A stretch of 64,000 bases of DNA from Diphasiastrum complanatum (Eukaryota; Streptophyta; Lycopodiopsida; Lycopodiales; Lycopodiaceae), in assembly GCA_029204225.1 (NCBI GenBank), contig CM055099.1, positions 66,867,852 to 66,931,851 of the forward strand, in the 5' to 3' direction. The notes below the pieces were generated by a model that saw only the letters and a program-made list of their open reading frames with translations, searched no databases and was not told the origin of the DNA. Numbering within the stretch: position 1 is the first letter of the stretch; each line of letters opens with the position of its first letter. Positions 10,734-21,456 of the stretch are shown here, piece by piece. Made by a program: the position numbers and the translations under genes.

Positions 10734-13383
10734 TCATCTAATTTTCTCTTCCTGTATGAACTTGCATGCTTTTCTAAACTTGTTGTATTGTGTGGACTTT
10801 GTTATATGTCGAATCTGAACTCTACGGTAGAACCACTGAAACAATTGACAAATGTAGTTTCGTTTTTTATTGGTTCCTCCATGTTGTGTATTTCGATGAA
10901 ATGTTGCTCGTGCTTGCCAGTGTGACTTCTCCATCCCTTGTGATGACCATACGCTCAAGCTTCCATATGTATTTGCAAAAAATGTTGTATGATCTCTTAG
11001 TATGTGCTGCATATGTCAATATCATAATGTTAGTCTTATGTTTGGATCTAAATATATATGAAAATTTGAAAGCATTTTGAAAATTTTATACTAACCATGT
11101 AATGAGTGATGTGATCTTCTCCCCATGCTTTTGATATTGCATTAACAAACTCGACACAAGTCCTTTGGACAGCTTTCTTATCAATATCAGAGTATTTTTC
11201 TTTTCTTAAAATAGCAATCATACTATCAAGCTTTTTCCATACATCAACTTTTAGTACTCTGGTTTTGCCGTCTTTCTTGAAGTCCTGAGTGGCAGCAATA
11301 ATATCTGTCCATACTGAGTGTTGAATATTAGAAGCCTTACCAGTATGATTTGATAGAAAACGACGTGTTTTTGTTCCTCCTATGCTTGGCTTAGTTGGCA
11401 TGTTCCCATTCTTTCCTGAAAGTTTTTCATCTTTTTGAATTTTGACATGTCCTTTATGGAGTCTTGCTTTTGATAAAACATCTTCTAATCGAGAGATAGC
11501 TTCCTTTGCTAATGATGTTGGCTTAGTATTCCAAGCAAAAACTATATGAAGATAAATGATCTTTTCTATTAATCTAACTTCTGCATGAAGAGTGCAAACA
11601 TGCACATTTTTTAAGGGGATAGGCAGCACAGGCTTCCAGTTTGGATCTGCATATTCTCTAGTAATTCATGTACTCCTAGTTACATCTTTTGCCATTTTCA
11701 TGCAGTACAAACAAGGGTGTTTTGATGTAGCACCGTGAGAGACATTATACATACATTTCAATGTATTCAAATCACCTGCTAAGTGCCATTCAACATTGAA
11801 GTCTCCAACTCCTGAAACATTGAGAAGTCCTCCATCCATATGGTCCTTGATGATCTTAGGATAAGATGTCCTTGAGAATATCCATGATAATATATCATGA
11901 TCCTCTTTCAGCACCTGTCCAAAGAATTAATCATACTTAGTTTACAATGTATTAATACTATTCAATGAATGTAATGTAATAATGAGGCTAGTTACCTGAA
12001 ACGCTGCCAACCACCATATATCATTTTCTGACTGGACACTGAATTTGAAATCTTCTTGGTTCTCTGTTTGGGATAGAGCACCATTCATGAGAGTTATACT
12101 AACCCTTTCCATCTTCTACCCTTTCACAATTTCTGACTCATCTAACTTAAGTACTATGATTATTTTGTCATTCGAATTTTCATAGATTATATCATAGAAT
12201 GTGACGATGTATCTCAGCAAGTAATTTAGATCAACAAATAAATTGTTTGATGAATTATAGAATATCGATCTTCCATCAGTTTCATACACCTCCTCAATAT
12301 GAAATGGAGTTCCAGTGATCTTATGCATACCTATGTTTAATTTATCCCTCTCTTTCTTCAAGTGATATGTCCTAGGGATTGGGACTTTTCTAATTTGAAC
12401 TTGCTTAAAAGCTTCTCTAATTAGTTTAAATATTGTTGCATATGCTTCTCTACTAATACCTGCAAAATCACAAGCACCCTGAACTATAGTCTTATCCTAA
12501 AATATTTTGAATGTCCACCATCAAAGACTTTGCTATTTTACACGTTACATTTGAAATCCTACTGTTCATCATGATATGCTCAATGGATTTGCAAGTCAAT
12601 ATTGTGCCCAATGACATTCCTAGTGCAACATTGTCTTTAATATTCCGAGGAGCTACTAATGCAGATCTGCAAAAAAAATAGATAGTTAACAGAATATCAC
12701 CATAGCTGAAATTAAATCCAAATGTCATTGAAAAACTTACAAAATTTAGAATATGCTTACTTGAATGCACGGATCCTTCTATTTCAATAACCTCCTTTTG
12801 AAAGCGTTTGAATATCCTTGCAACTTTGTCGCTTTCGCTTCTTACTTTCAGCTTTTTTCTTTGTCAAATCCTTATCCTTCAGTAACTGTAAGTTTTCAAT
12901 ACGAATAGACTGTAAGACTGATTGCATTTGCTCTAGTTTTGATTTGATATTGATTGCTATCTTCTGTAATGATTCATTATTATTTTTAAGTTGTTCATTT
13001 TCTTCTAACATTTTTTGGAGATGACAATCTCTATTCTGACAATAAGAGGATATCCGAATTAACTCATCTCCTAAAAAGTGAACTTTATTCATATAAAGTT
13101 GTTTTCCATGGTTTTGCAATCTTTCACAATATCCTAGTAATCCACTATGCCCAATGCATATCCATGTAACTAAATGAGTTATTGAAGAGAATGTGGGATG
13201 TGTCAAAGTGCTTGGATCTTGTGGATATAATGTTCCATCTGTCCACAAATCCACGTTATTCTTTCATTATGCCCTGTAACGAGAACGATCTTCAGCAGAT
13301 ATTTGAACTCCTTTGCCTCCTCTTCTCTGCGAAGGTGCCAAATCAATAGGGATATCCACATGTAGATGATATAATGTCATCAT
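10734..13383 (-). pseudogene. T gene copy A: RAG1/Transib-like DDE transposase remnant
   Basis: Four exons on the minus strand: 13,383-12,761; 12,666-11,996; 11,914-11,096; 11,006-10,734, with GT-AG introns of 82-94 bp. Exon 1 starts MMTLYHLHVD and carries a coiled coil. Exon 2 has the first acidic motif IIIVLKLDESEI. Exon 3 has EWHLAGDLNTLKCMYNV then, 21 residues after the Asp, CLYC, and later CTLHAEVRLIEKIIYLH. Across the last splice it reads HILRDH, nine residues, GSLSVWSSQGMEKSH. Spacing of HxxxxH, GS..W and the Glu matches RAG1, as does the Asp-to-CxxC distance. Broken by TAA TGA in exon 1, TAG and a 1-nt shift in exon 2, and TGA in exon 3. Other DDE superfamilies with zinc insertions remain possible. 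Confidence 0.7.
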
Positions 13384-13546
13384 CAAAAAAATAATAGAGT
13401 AATCAGTTGCATCAAAGTACTATGACCAGATTCTATGAAGCAAAACAAAATACTCTTCTTTGATTATATTATATACTATGTACGATCAATCCAATCTCCA
13501 TGCTTGTATGCTTGATTCAAATTTGGAAATGCCGCTCATTTTTTCA

Positions 13547-13607
13547 TTCCAATAGGTAGTTGGCGCTCATATTCCAATAGGTAGTTGGCGCTCATATTTC
13601 CAATAGG
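13547..13607. promoter_or_regulatory. 25-bp direct repeats upstream of T copy A
   Basis: TTCCAATAGGTAGTTGGCGC followed by TCATA occurs twice in tandem, with a partial third copy. Each unit carries CCAAT and GGCGC. Copy B has a related GGCGCTAA repeat upstream of its T gene (21,505-21,560). A promoter role is inferred from position only. Confidence 0.45.
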
Positions 13608-13699
13608 AAGAAATGCATATGTAAACATTTTGCAATTTTTCCTGATTCGAATTTGGGGATGGCGGTCATATTCTAGATCCCGTGAAAATATTGCCCTTT

Positions 13700-14664
13700 T
13701 CGTAACCAATGGAGGGAATATTTTTGAATTTAGTCAAGTTATACTGCGAACTGTTAACAGTTCTTAACTATGACTATAGATACTGTGGTTAGATCATTGG
13801 GAGTTTGGGAGGCCTTGGGAGTGGTGTGGGCAAGCAAATAAACAATATTGTTTTATTTATTTTGATATTTTTGTATATCCTTTGATATTGAGAACTCCTC
13901 TAATGGTATTCTCGTTCCACAAGTAGAGCAGCACATACAATTTACACTCACACAATTCAGAGTTTTATGACTCACATCACCGATTACTTCATAAAGTCAG
14001 TATTTTGCAGTCTTGTAAGTTCATTGTACCGTAAACTATATGCTCAACATTAGCTAGTGTTGCACTGTAATCAACACCTAAGCCCAAGTTATCTTCACAT
14101 ATAGAGTAGCGGTGCAGCGCCATTTCTTGATGACAAAACTGTACTAGTTGAGTGACCATCACTAGCAATAGCAAAATCTCACCCCTCCTCCAATTATACT
14201 TATGGAAGCCTGGAAGACTTTTATTGGCAGGAGGAGCACAGGGTGTTTGAGTGGGCCATCACATTAGAGAAACTTAGAGCCCAAAGAGGGCCTTTGAAAA
14301 AGATGTTTTTTTTTATTTTTTTCTTATTTCCTTGCCATGTGGACCAATTGAAACCTTGAAATCGGGGTTCTACGTAACGTAGAATTTTCCAAGAGGCCTG
14401 CCCTTCTAGCTCATCACTCTTGAAGAGACCCAAAAATATTGAAAATGAATATGACAGATGGTTGAGATGAGAAAATCGATTACCATTAATGTATATGCAT
14501 TGTCAAATCATGATTAACAGAGTTAACCAGAGTTAATTTGTGACACCAAATAGATCAATGTTTCAAAATTTTGCCAACACATTTTCTCAGATTCATGGCT
14601 TTTTGTCTACGCAAATTTTCATATTCATAGTTCATTGTTTCAGATTTTTGCATGCAAATTACGA
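13700..14664. other. Intergenic; edge of T-unit A homology, otherwise unassigned
   Basis: The phrase GAGGGAATATTTT at about 13,703 is shared with 21,643 upstream of T copy B; beyond it the two units stop resembling each other, so an element edge may lie here. A minus-strand frame at 13,989-14,174 (SICEDNLGLGVDYSATLANV) looks protein-like but is unrecognised. Nothing else is supported. Confidence 0.3.
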
Positions 14665-15942
14665 ATGGCGCCATCAAGGAAGCCATGCTTCTCAATTGAC
14701 TCCGTGCTTCTATTCAACAAGACAGATGATAATGGATTATGGGTGCCAAGAAAATATTCAAAAAACTCTTGGGTTTTGATGCATCCATCATCAAGAGGAG
14801 TATTTCGAAAAAGGAAAAGGTCAAAACTATCATTTCGATCTTATTGGAAGGCCAGAATTTTGGATTTTAGAACATCATCAGGAGGAAAATCTATTTCTGA
14901 AATTCTAGTCCAACATGTATATATACATTCAAAGATAAATGTAAAAGGATTCAACCGTCATGATCACAAAAACAACAACTGTGAGTATTGATATTTTGAT
15001 ACTTTAATTTTTGTCATTCATAAATATCTAATAGTACACTTGCCAATCTGATCATTTTTCTCTTGTAGATTTATATCCATTCAAAATAAATGAATAGGAG
15101 CCGAGTGGATCTTTAGTAGGTGTGTTAGATGTTATTCACACTGATATTGGACAATTGCAATATCGAGGAAGACTCTACAAAAGATCTAGCTAATAGTGGG
15201 ATCTTTTTTTATGAATCAATGTACATTCCTGATACAATAGAAAATTTTGGACAAATAATACCAATTCCATTAACTAGTTTTGAAAGTGATGAATGGATTG
15301 CACCAGATGCTACAGTTTCAGAATTATTTCATTGCAAGATATATAATGATGTAAAAAATTCATTAAAAATGAGCACGAGATAAAAAATAATCAGATTGAG
15401 TTGGTTTATTTTCTTGAATATATTTGTAATTTTTTTTTTAAGTGTCAGTGTACACAAAACTCCAACGATGTTTGTGTGTAAAAATTTATCAAATAGTTTA
15501 TTATCTGGACTTATGGATGAAGGCTGGGACAAAAGATCAGATGGAGAAATAGAATGCAGAATTAAAATGTCTTCCATGTGCTTTCGTTATCAAATTGAAA
15601 AACAAATGTTGAGCTTATGCTTCCATTATCAAAGATGAAAAAAAAACAAAGGTAAATGGGTGCCACTCGATCAAGACTTGGAAGCCAGTGAACATTCAAA
15701 AAAAAAATATTGAAATTATATACAATGATGCCGTTTTGACGTGTGTTGAGGTGAAAGAAGATTGGAGTCTAAACTACATTCGGCAGGAACTATTGCTCTT
15801 CAAGATGATGTACTTTCAGACTTCAGATTCATTTTCAATGGTAAACTCATAAGTAACTGTAAACACTCGATCTTTTGTGAATAGTCTCGAGATCAAATGT
15901 AGAGATATTGGCGAAACAATCCAACTTATGGAAGAACATTGA
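14665..15942 (+). pseudogene. C gene: spliced unidentified protein, frameshifted
   Basis: Exon 1 starts MAPSRKPCFSIDSVLLF and continues with KYSKNSWVLMHP, a basic RKRKRSK stretch and FRSYWKARILDFRTSS, to a GTGAGT donor. The intron is 14,981-15,068, 88 bp, ending CTTGTAG. Downstream frames EEDSTKDLANSGIFFYES, IIPIPLTSFESDEW and VSELFHCKIYNDV follow after a shift and stop. The last coherent block has KEDWSLNYIRQELLLF, FRFIFNGKLIS, and then LEIKCRDIGETIQLMEEH. The RQELL...FRFIFNGK pattern resembles a small ubiquitin-like domain, but I cannot name the family. It converges on the H3-like gene and may belong to the same multigene unit as P and T copy B. Confidence 0.45.
14981..15068 (+). other. Intron of the C gene
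   Basis: GTGAGT donor and TTTCTCTTGTAG acceptor, 88 bp, phase 1. Joining gives NNN-YLYPFKINE before the first in-frame stop. Confidence 0.55.
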
Positions 15943-16135
15943 GATTCACTATCAGCAAATACATGCCAATCATCATGTCTTTTTATCAATATAAAAAATT
16001 GCATTCCAGTATTACACTATGGACACAACCTGATTTTAAAAATCTATATTGATTTTAATTTAAAAAAAACCCATAAATGGGTTGTTTACATGTAAAATGA
16101 TTGTATTTTTGATCATATAAAATAAGATCTGCATC

Positions 16136-16734
16136 CTAAGCAATCTGAAAGGCTGTTAAGACAGGAGCAACTTCCTTTTGAGGGCCCTCGATCCTAACAG
16201 GTGCAATGCTTACACTGTATTGGGCATAAGTTCTGATCAACTCTTGCCGAAATCTATATATATCATCAGGAGTATACGGCTCAAGAGTGAACTGTCATCA
16301 CAAAACACGAGATTCAGCAAATAGAGACATGTCTTTGGAGGAGCTGGCATTATCAACATGCAGACCAAAATATCTGTCCCGAAGCCTTTTGAGAATGATG
16401 AAATCCTTTTGCATGATGGTGACACGCTTACCATGCACTGCCAAAAGACAAGTATCCTCAAAAAACTGGGACAAAAAATTTTCTACAACACCCTGTAAGG
16501 CTTGCATGGCTGTTACGACAAAATGAACATTCAGCCCAAGTGACAGAGTGTCATTCCTTACAGATCGGCCAAAAGGAGCTCTAGGATCAACAATTCAATT
16601 GATCTCCGGAGGTTTCTAGTCTCTCTCAGCCAGACCTGCTTCTTGTCACGTCTACGGCCAATACCAGATGGAACACGGAAATGCAATGGCTGTACAGTGG
16701 TTATGGCATGGGCAGTGGATTTGGTCCTGGCCAT
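16136..16734 (-). pseudogene. Histone H3-fold protein, one frameshift
   Basis: Minus strand from MARTKSTAHAITTV. The histone fold follows in order: alpha-N LRETRNLRRSIELLI; after a frameshift near 16,585, APFGRSVRNDTLSLGLN (alpha-1); VHFVVTAMQALQGVVENFL and FFEDTCLLAVHGKRVTIMQK (alpha-2 and loop 2), DFIILKRLRDRYF (alpha-3). These align with H3 ([28 protein letters not shown]). The tail keeps ARTK but loses the ARKS motifs around K9. KDF instead of KDI recalls CENH3, yet the tail and loop 1 are not typical of it. A second frame downstream (PYTPDDIYRFRQELIR, ending 16,136) may be a C-terminal extension. It is transcribed divergently from P copy B. Confidence 0.7.
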
Positions 16735-16817
16735 CATTTTCAGAAGAACAAAATTAACAAAAAAAAGTTTGAACAAAAGCAAAGTGGATGAAAACAAAAA
16801 AATTTGCGATAAAAGGA

Positions 16818-16985
16818 CGCTTGAGATCGATATCAGAATTGAATATCGATTTCGAATGCAAGATATACAAAGAATATTTTACGAAACGAGATGCGTTCTC
16901 AAAAGCGAGATTGGACTACTAGCGGTATCGGTCTCAAGCGCATTGTGAGAGGGAGGAAGCTTGAGAGCGCGCTTGAGAGCGATAT
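16818..16985 (-). repeat. Three TATCG-N3-TCAAGCG motifs, H3-like side
   Basis: Copies at 16,818-16,834 (reverse), 16,926-16,941 (forward) and 16,967-16,985 (reverse). All keep exactly three bases between TATCG and TCAAGCG. They sit between the minus TATA box and the H3-like ATG. Confidence 0.75.
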
Positions 16986-17365
16986 TGGGAGCGAAAATCG
17001 AAAATTTTGCGAAAAAAATGAAAATTCTGAGGACTTATATATACGAAATTTTTGCACGCGTGAAAAGACGGCCAAGACAAGTGTCGTCAGATAATTGGTC
17101 CACGTGGAATGTCCGTATTGACAATGATGACTCAATTATGAGGCCACGTGGGCTGCTAGGACACGTGCACCAATCCGTTTTTGACGCATGTCATTCTCGC
17201 ATATGACAGATGTCAGATCAATCATTCTAGGTACGGCGCATTAATTTTGACCAATCAGAAGTCGACACGTGTTTCTTCGTTACTCCTCCACACGTGCAAA
17301 TTTTTTTTATAAATAGGTCTTTTTCGGCTCGGATTTTCATGCAAATTTATGATTTATTGGCCGGA

Positions 17366-17541
17366 TATCGATTTCAAGCGCGCCGTTTCCACCGATTACC
17401 CTCCGTTGACTAATTTGCGTCTGGAACCAATACTGCCTCGTCCGGTATCGCATTCAAGCGCGCATTGCATCTCCTTTCTTTTGTGTATGTGTTCTTGCGC
17501 TCGGATCCGATACTCCAATTTGTAATATCTCTCTCGAGCGC
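17366..17541 (+). repeat. Three TATCG-N3-TCAAGCGC motifs, P side
   Basis: Copies at 17,366-17,383, 17,446-17,463 and 17,526-17,541 (the last with TATCT and TCGAGCGC). All three face forward, with starts 80 bp apart, between the plus TATA box and the P copy B ATG. The even 80-bp spacing is notable. Confidence 0.75.
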
Positions 17542-17625
17542 ACATAGCCTTGAAGTGCTTGCCTGACCTATAGTTTGCGTCTGAGAGCGATATTTGAAAT
17601 TTTATGTCTGTTGTTTTTTATTAAA

Positions 17626-18987
17626 ATGTCTAATTTTGGTTCTAGTTTGCTTTTTTTTTTTCATGAATTTGGCATTACTGATAGTTTGGAGTATTTCAAA
17701 TCTCTTTTTTCTCCTTTTCTTTTTATTCTTCCTTCTATAATTGAGGGCTCTGATGTGGAGGCATTTTCTGAGATATATCTCAGATTTAAGTCTCTGCTCA
17801 GTACTTAGTTAATCAGATCTCAGAATAAGGACATGATTCATTATCAGGACCTGGTGACACTCGACAAACATATCTATAAAGCTAAGCTTGACAGAATGCC
17901 TACCAAGTTACATAATGATTTCAAGTTTGTAGATGAGTGCCCAATTTATAACAAATAATAATTTCTTGAATATGTAGATTTGTTGATATTCAGTCTGCTT
18001 TTGTTTGTTTTCTTTTGTTAAATATTTTTGATGATTCGGAGGCCGTCCCTTCCACTTATGAAGCTGCTTCTTCTAGTGGTACAAAGTCTGAAAAGTTAAA
18101 GATTGTAGATATAGATATTTTTTTTTATTGATACGAGCATTAATTTAGATGATTGTTCTAATTTTGATCCTACTCGAAATAGGGCATCGTTTATAGGCCC
18201 TAGAACACCCACTACCCTTTCTCCTTTTGATAAATCTCTGATCACTTTGCCTACTTATAATATAGATAATAATTTCTTTTTGACAATATCGGATCTTTTT
18301 TGACTTCACTGAAGCTGAGACTCTTTGCATTTTGAGCAAAGAGCTTGATGAATTTTCAGATGTAATTGATTTAAATGTTGATGATCTTCTTCTTGGTGTT
18401 GACGATGTATATAATGAGAAGTTTTATTCAGGAAAAGATTGCTTGAAAATGGCTGTGGAGGAAATGCGCAACAAAGAAGATGATCTACCTTCTGAGGAGG
18501 AGTTTCTGAGAATCCAAAGTCAACTTCGCTTTCCACAACCAGCTGTCTATTCACCAACAATATTGACATCGAAAGGTGGACATAATATTGATGGAAAGAC
18601 AGTAATCAGGGAAGACAAAGCCGAATGCGTAAGTTTTTGTATCTTATCACGTACTAGTAGATTTGTTATGTTAGATTAAATACTGGAGCTTACTTTGTTT
18701 TTTATCATTTCAGGAAATAATTTTCCTTGATGATTTTGCAATTCGTTGAGGAGGGCAGAGATCTACTGTTGGAGAATTTTTAAGAGATCATGCACAGGGG
18801 CACTATCTGAAGTTTTTCAAAAAAAAATTAGATAAGTGATAATGGCAATCAAGGCACTGTCTCATTTTCTTGGAAAACATAATGTCAATAAAGTGCATAA
18901 AATAATTTTTGTAAAGAAAACCATTGCGGTTAAAATTTTAGGATATGAACCAGTGAATTTCATGCTCATATCATCTCATTTAGTCTA
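17626..18987 (+). pseudogene. P gene copy B, disrupted
   Basis: Starts MSNFGSSLLFFFHEFGITDS after a TATA box and long leader. It reads through one stop into DKHIYKAKLDRMPTKLHNDF, then broken frames. A long block (ELDEFSDVIDLNVDDLLLGV, LPSEEEFLRIQSQLRFPQP) matches copy A. The intron 18,629-18,713 (GTAAGT...TTTCAG) is at the same codon as in copy A. After it FLDDFAIR is followed by TGA, and GHYLKFFKKK, MAIKALSHFLGKHN and KIIFVKK continue in two frames before the gene ends early. It supplies an N-terminus absent from copy A. Function unknown. Confidence 0.65.
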
Positions 18988-19060
18988 AATCAGTACCAAA
19001 AGTATGTAATTTAATTGCACATATTTATTTGTCTATTGTAGTGTAAAATCAAAATCTTAC

Positions 19061-21456
19061 CATATAATGTGTTATATGATCAACACCCCATGTACTTTGA
19101 ACTGCATCCACAAATTCATTGGTTGTTTTTTGTATCATTTGTACATCAATATTTGAAAATTTATCTTTTCTCAAGTATTTCACCATGTTGTCTAACTTTT
19201 TCCAAACTTCTACTTTGTGTATACGAGTAGAACCTTTTTCTTTGAAATCTTGAGTTGCTGCAATAATTTCTTTCCAAACCGTGTATTGAACCTTGGATTG
19301 TTTGCCAGAATAATTTGATAAAAATCTTCGAGCTTTAGATCCTCCAATGCTCGGCTTGCAAGGAATAATTCCTATTTTACTTGATAGCTTGTCATCTTTT
19401 TTTATTTTAACGGGGCCTTTATGTAAGCCTGCTTTGGACAACACATCCTCTAATATGGAAATAGCTTCCTTCGTAGAGGCCTCTGGCTCGAAATTCCATG
19501 CAAACAAGATGTGAAGATATATTATTTTTTCTATAATACGCACCTCCGCATGCAATGTACAGATATGAACATTTCGTAGAGGAATCGGTAGTACAAGTTT
19601 CCAATTAGGATCTTTTCGATCTCTTGATATTCTTGTACTCCTTGTCATGTCTTTTGCTATTTTCATGCAGTACAAACAAGAGTGTTTAGAGTTACCGCCA
19701 TGAGACACATTGAACATACATTTTAATGTCTTCAGATCTCCTACTAAATGCCATTCAATGTTGAAAGTGCCGAATTCAAGAATATTGAGTGGAACTCCCT
19801 CCATGTGATTTTTTATAGTGGCTTAAATATCCATGAGAGAATGTCATGGTCTTCTTTCATCACCTATAAGAGAATACAAAAATGTGATTAGCCTCATAAT
19901 ATTAACACAGAGAAGATTTCCCATATGAAATTCATATTCAAATGATTATCCCTATTTATTATGCGAAGGGACTGCTATACCTGAAATGTTGCCAGTCACC
20001 AATTATCATTTTCTGATTGAACACTAAAATTGAGACCTTCTGAGTCTTCTGAATTTGAAAGTGCTCCATTCATGATCATGAGTCTGAATCTTTCCATTTT
20101 TTGTACTTTTATAATTTCAGACTCATCTAACTTGAGAACAACTATCAATTTATTATTGACATTCTCATTTGTAATACCATAAAAATTTATGATGAATGTT
20201 AATAACTGATTAATGTCAATAAATGAATTGTTGGAATTGTTATAAGCTAGACCTTCTCCTTTCGAACAATACACTTCATTGATATGAGATGGATTACCAA
20301 CTATTGTTTGCATACCTTGGTCTAACATGTCTTTTTTTTTTTAAAAGATGAAATGGTCGTGGGTTTGGAAACTTTTTAATATTTACTTGTGCAAATGCCT
20401 CCTTTATCATCTTAAACATTGTTGCATATGCTTCCCTACTGATGCTAGAAAAGTCACATGCCCCCTGAAGCAATGTAGTGTCTAATATTTTCCCAACTTC
20501 ATCCATAATGCTATCAGTAACTGAAGCCTTAATCTTTTTCATTTTGTTATTGTTCAACATTGATTTCATAGATTTAGAAGTCAAGATAAAGCCTAGCCTA
20601 GTTTCCAATCGAAATCTCATCAGCCAAATGGTCTTCAACAACCAATGCTAATCTACATTGCAACATAGTGTTCATGAAAATGTCAGTAGAAATTAGGACA
20701 AGCATAGTATTCATAGCAATATAATAAGCAAATCAATAGAAAGTTGAAATGAATAAATAACAAAATTAGTGATTATGAATGAATCAAAAAGTTCAAGCAA
20801 TATTCAATACCAAATAAGCTATAGCTTACTTGAATGCACAGATTCATCTTTTTCTATGACCTCCTCTGGATGATAGATCACATATATCTTTGTTTTACCA
20901 GTCTTTTTCTCTTGTTGCTTCGGACCTTTCTGTTGAGCACATCCATATCTTTAACAAGAGACAAATATGAGATACACATGGATTGAAATGCAGTTTTTAT
21001 CTCATCATTACTAGTTGTATAATGATGCAAAGAAGATTTCAACCTTTGGATCTCTTTGTTGAGCATCTCATTTTCATCCAAACAAGTTTTCATCTTTGTA
21101 GATTTTTCTTCGCACTCCTTTAATATTTTCCTTGATTCCTCTTCCAAATAATGTATTCTTTGCATTGAATGTGCATTCCCATAGAGCATCCAATTCTCAC
21201 AATAACCCAAAAGGCCATTTTTACCATGACACACATAGATTATTAACTGACTCACCGAATGAAAATCTGGATGTTGCAATGAACATGGATCAATAGGATA
21301 CAATGTTCCTGATGACCATAAATCTACATGCTTTAGCTTTTCCTCCCTGTATCGGACCATATCAGAAGTTGACAATTTGGGTTGCTTTGAATTTCTTGTC
21401 CTGAGCGGAGCATATTCTAGTGACAGATCCACATGAAGATGATAAAGCTTTGTCAT
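19061..21456 (-). pseudogene. T gene copy B: transposase-like, catalytic exon missing
   Basis: Exons 21,456-20,830, 20,652-19,981 and 19,863-19,061, at the same boundaries as copy A (GTAAGC, GTATAG and GTAAGA donors). Start MTKLYHLHVDLSLEYAP; coiled coil in exon 1. First acidic motif LIVVLKLDESEI; second EWHLVGDLKTLKCMFNV with CLYC; CTLHAEVRIIEKIIYLH. Exon 3 ends THYM at a GTAAGA donor, but no exon with the HxxxxH and QGMEKSH block follows. Only about 70 bp separate it from P, against about 500 bp in copy A, so one deletion removed exon 4 and the P end. Frameshifts lie in an A10 run at 20,333, near 19,830 and near 20,890. In both copies an alternative frame before the first donor (EVIE...SVHS) is conserved. 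Confidence 0.7.

Larger units (their letters stand above)
16740..17625. promoter_or_regulatory. Bidirectional promoter with iterated motifs
   Basis: This is the gap between the divergent H3-like and P starts. TATA boxes face outward at 17,035-17,043 (minus, TATATATAAG) and 17,308-17,316 (plus, TATAAATAG), each about 300 bp from its ATG. Between them lie five CACGTG G-boxes (17,101; 17,145; 17,162; 17,266; 17,291) and CCAAT boxes (17,170; 17,251; reversed at 17,094). Both leaders contain TATCG-N3-TCAAGCG repeats. The arrangement suggests co-regulated divergent transcription. Confidence 0.6.

Noticed and set aside
9330-13383. P as a RAG2-like kelch protein
   Set aside because: The convergent layout invites the idea, but no kelch GG/Y/W repeat pattern is visible in P.
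16298-16734. Naming the H3-like gene CENH3
   Set aside because: KDF and MARTK fit, but loop 1 and the tail do not clearly, and by-eye comparison cannot separate it from other divergent H3 variants.
17575-17625. Upstream start for P copy B
   Set aside because: The extra codons before the ATG at 17,626 cover leader sequence with the repeated motifs; the later ATG in an AAAATG context fits better.
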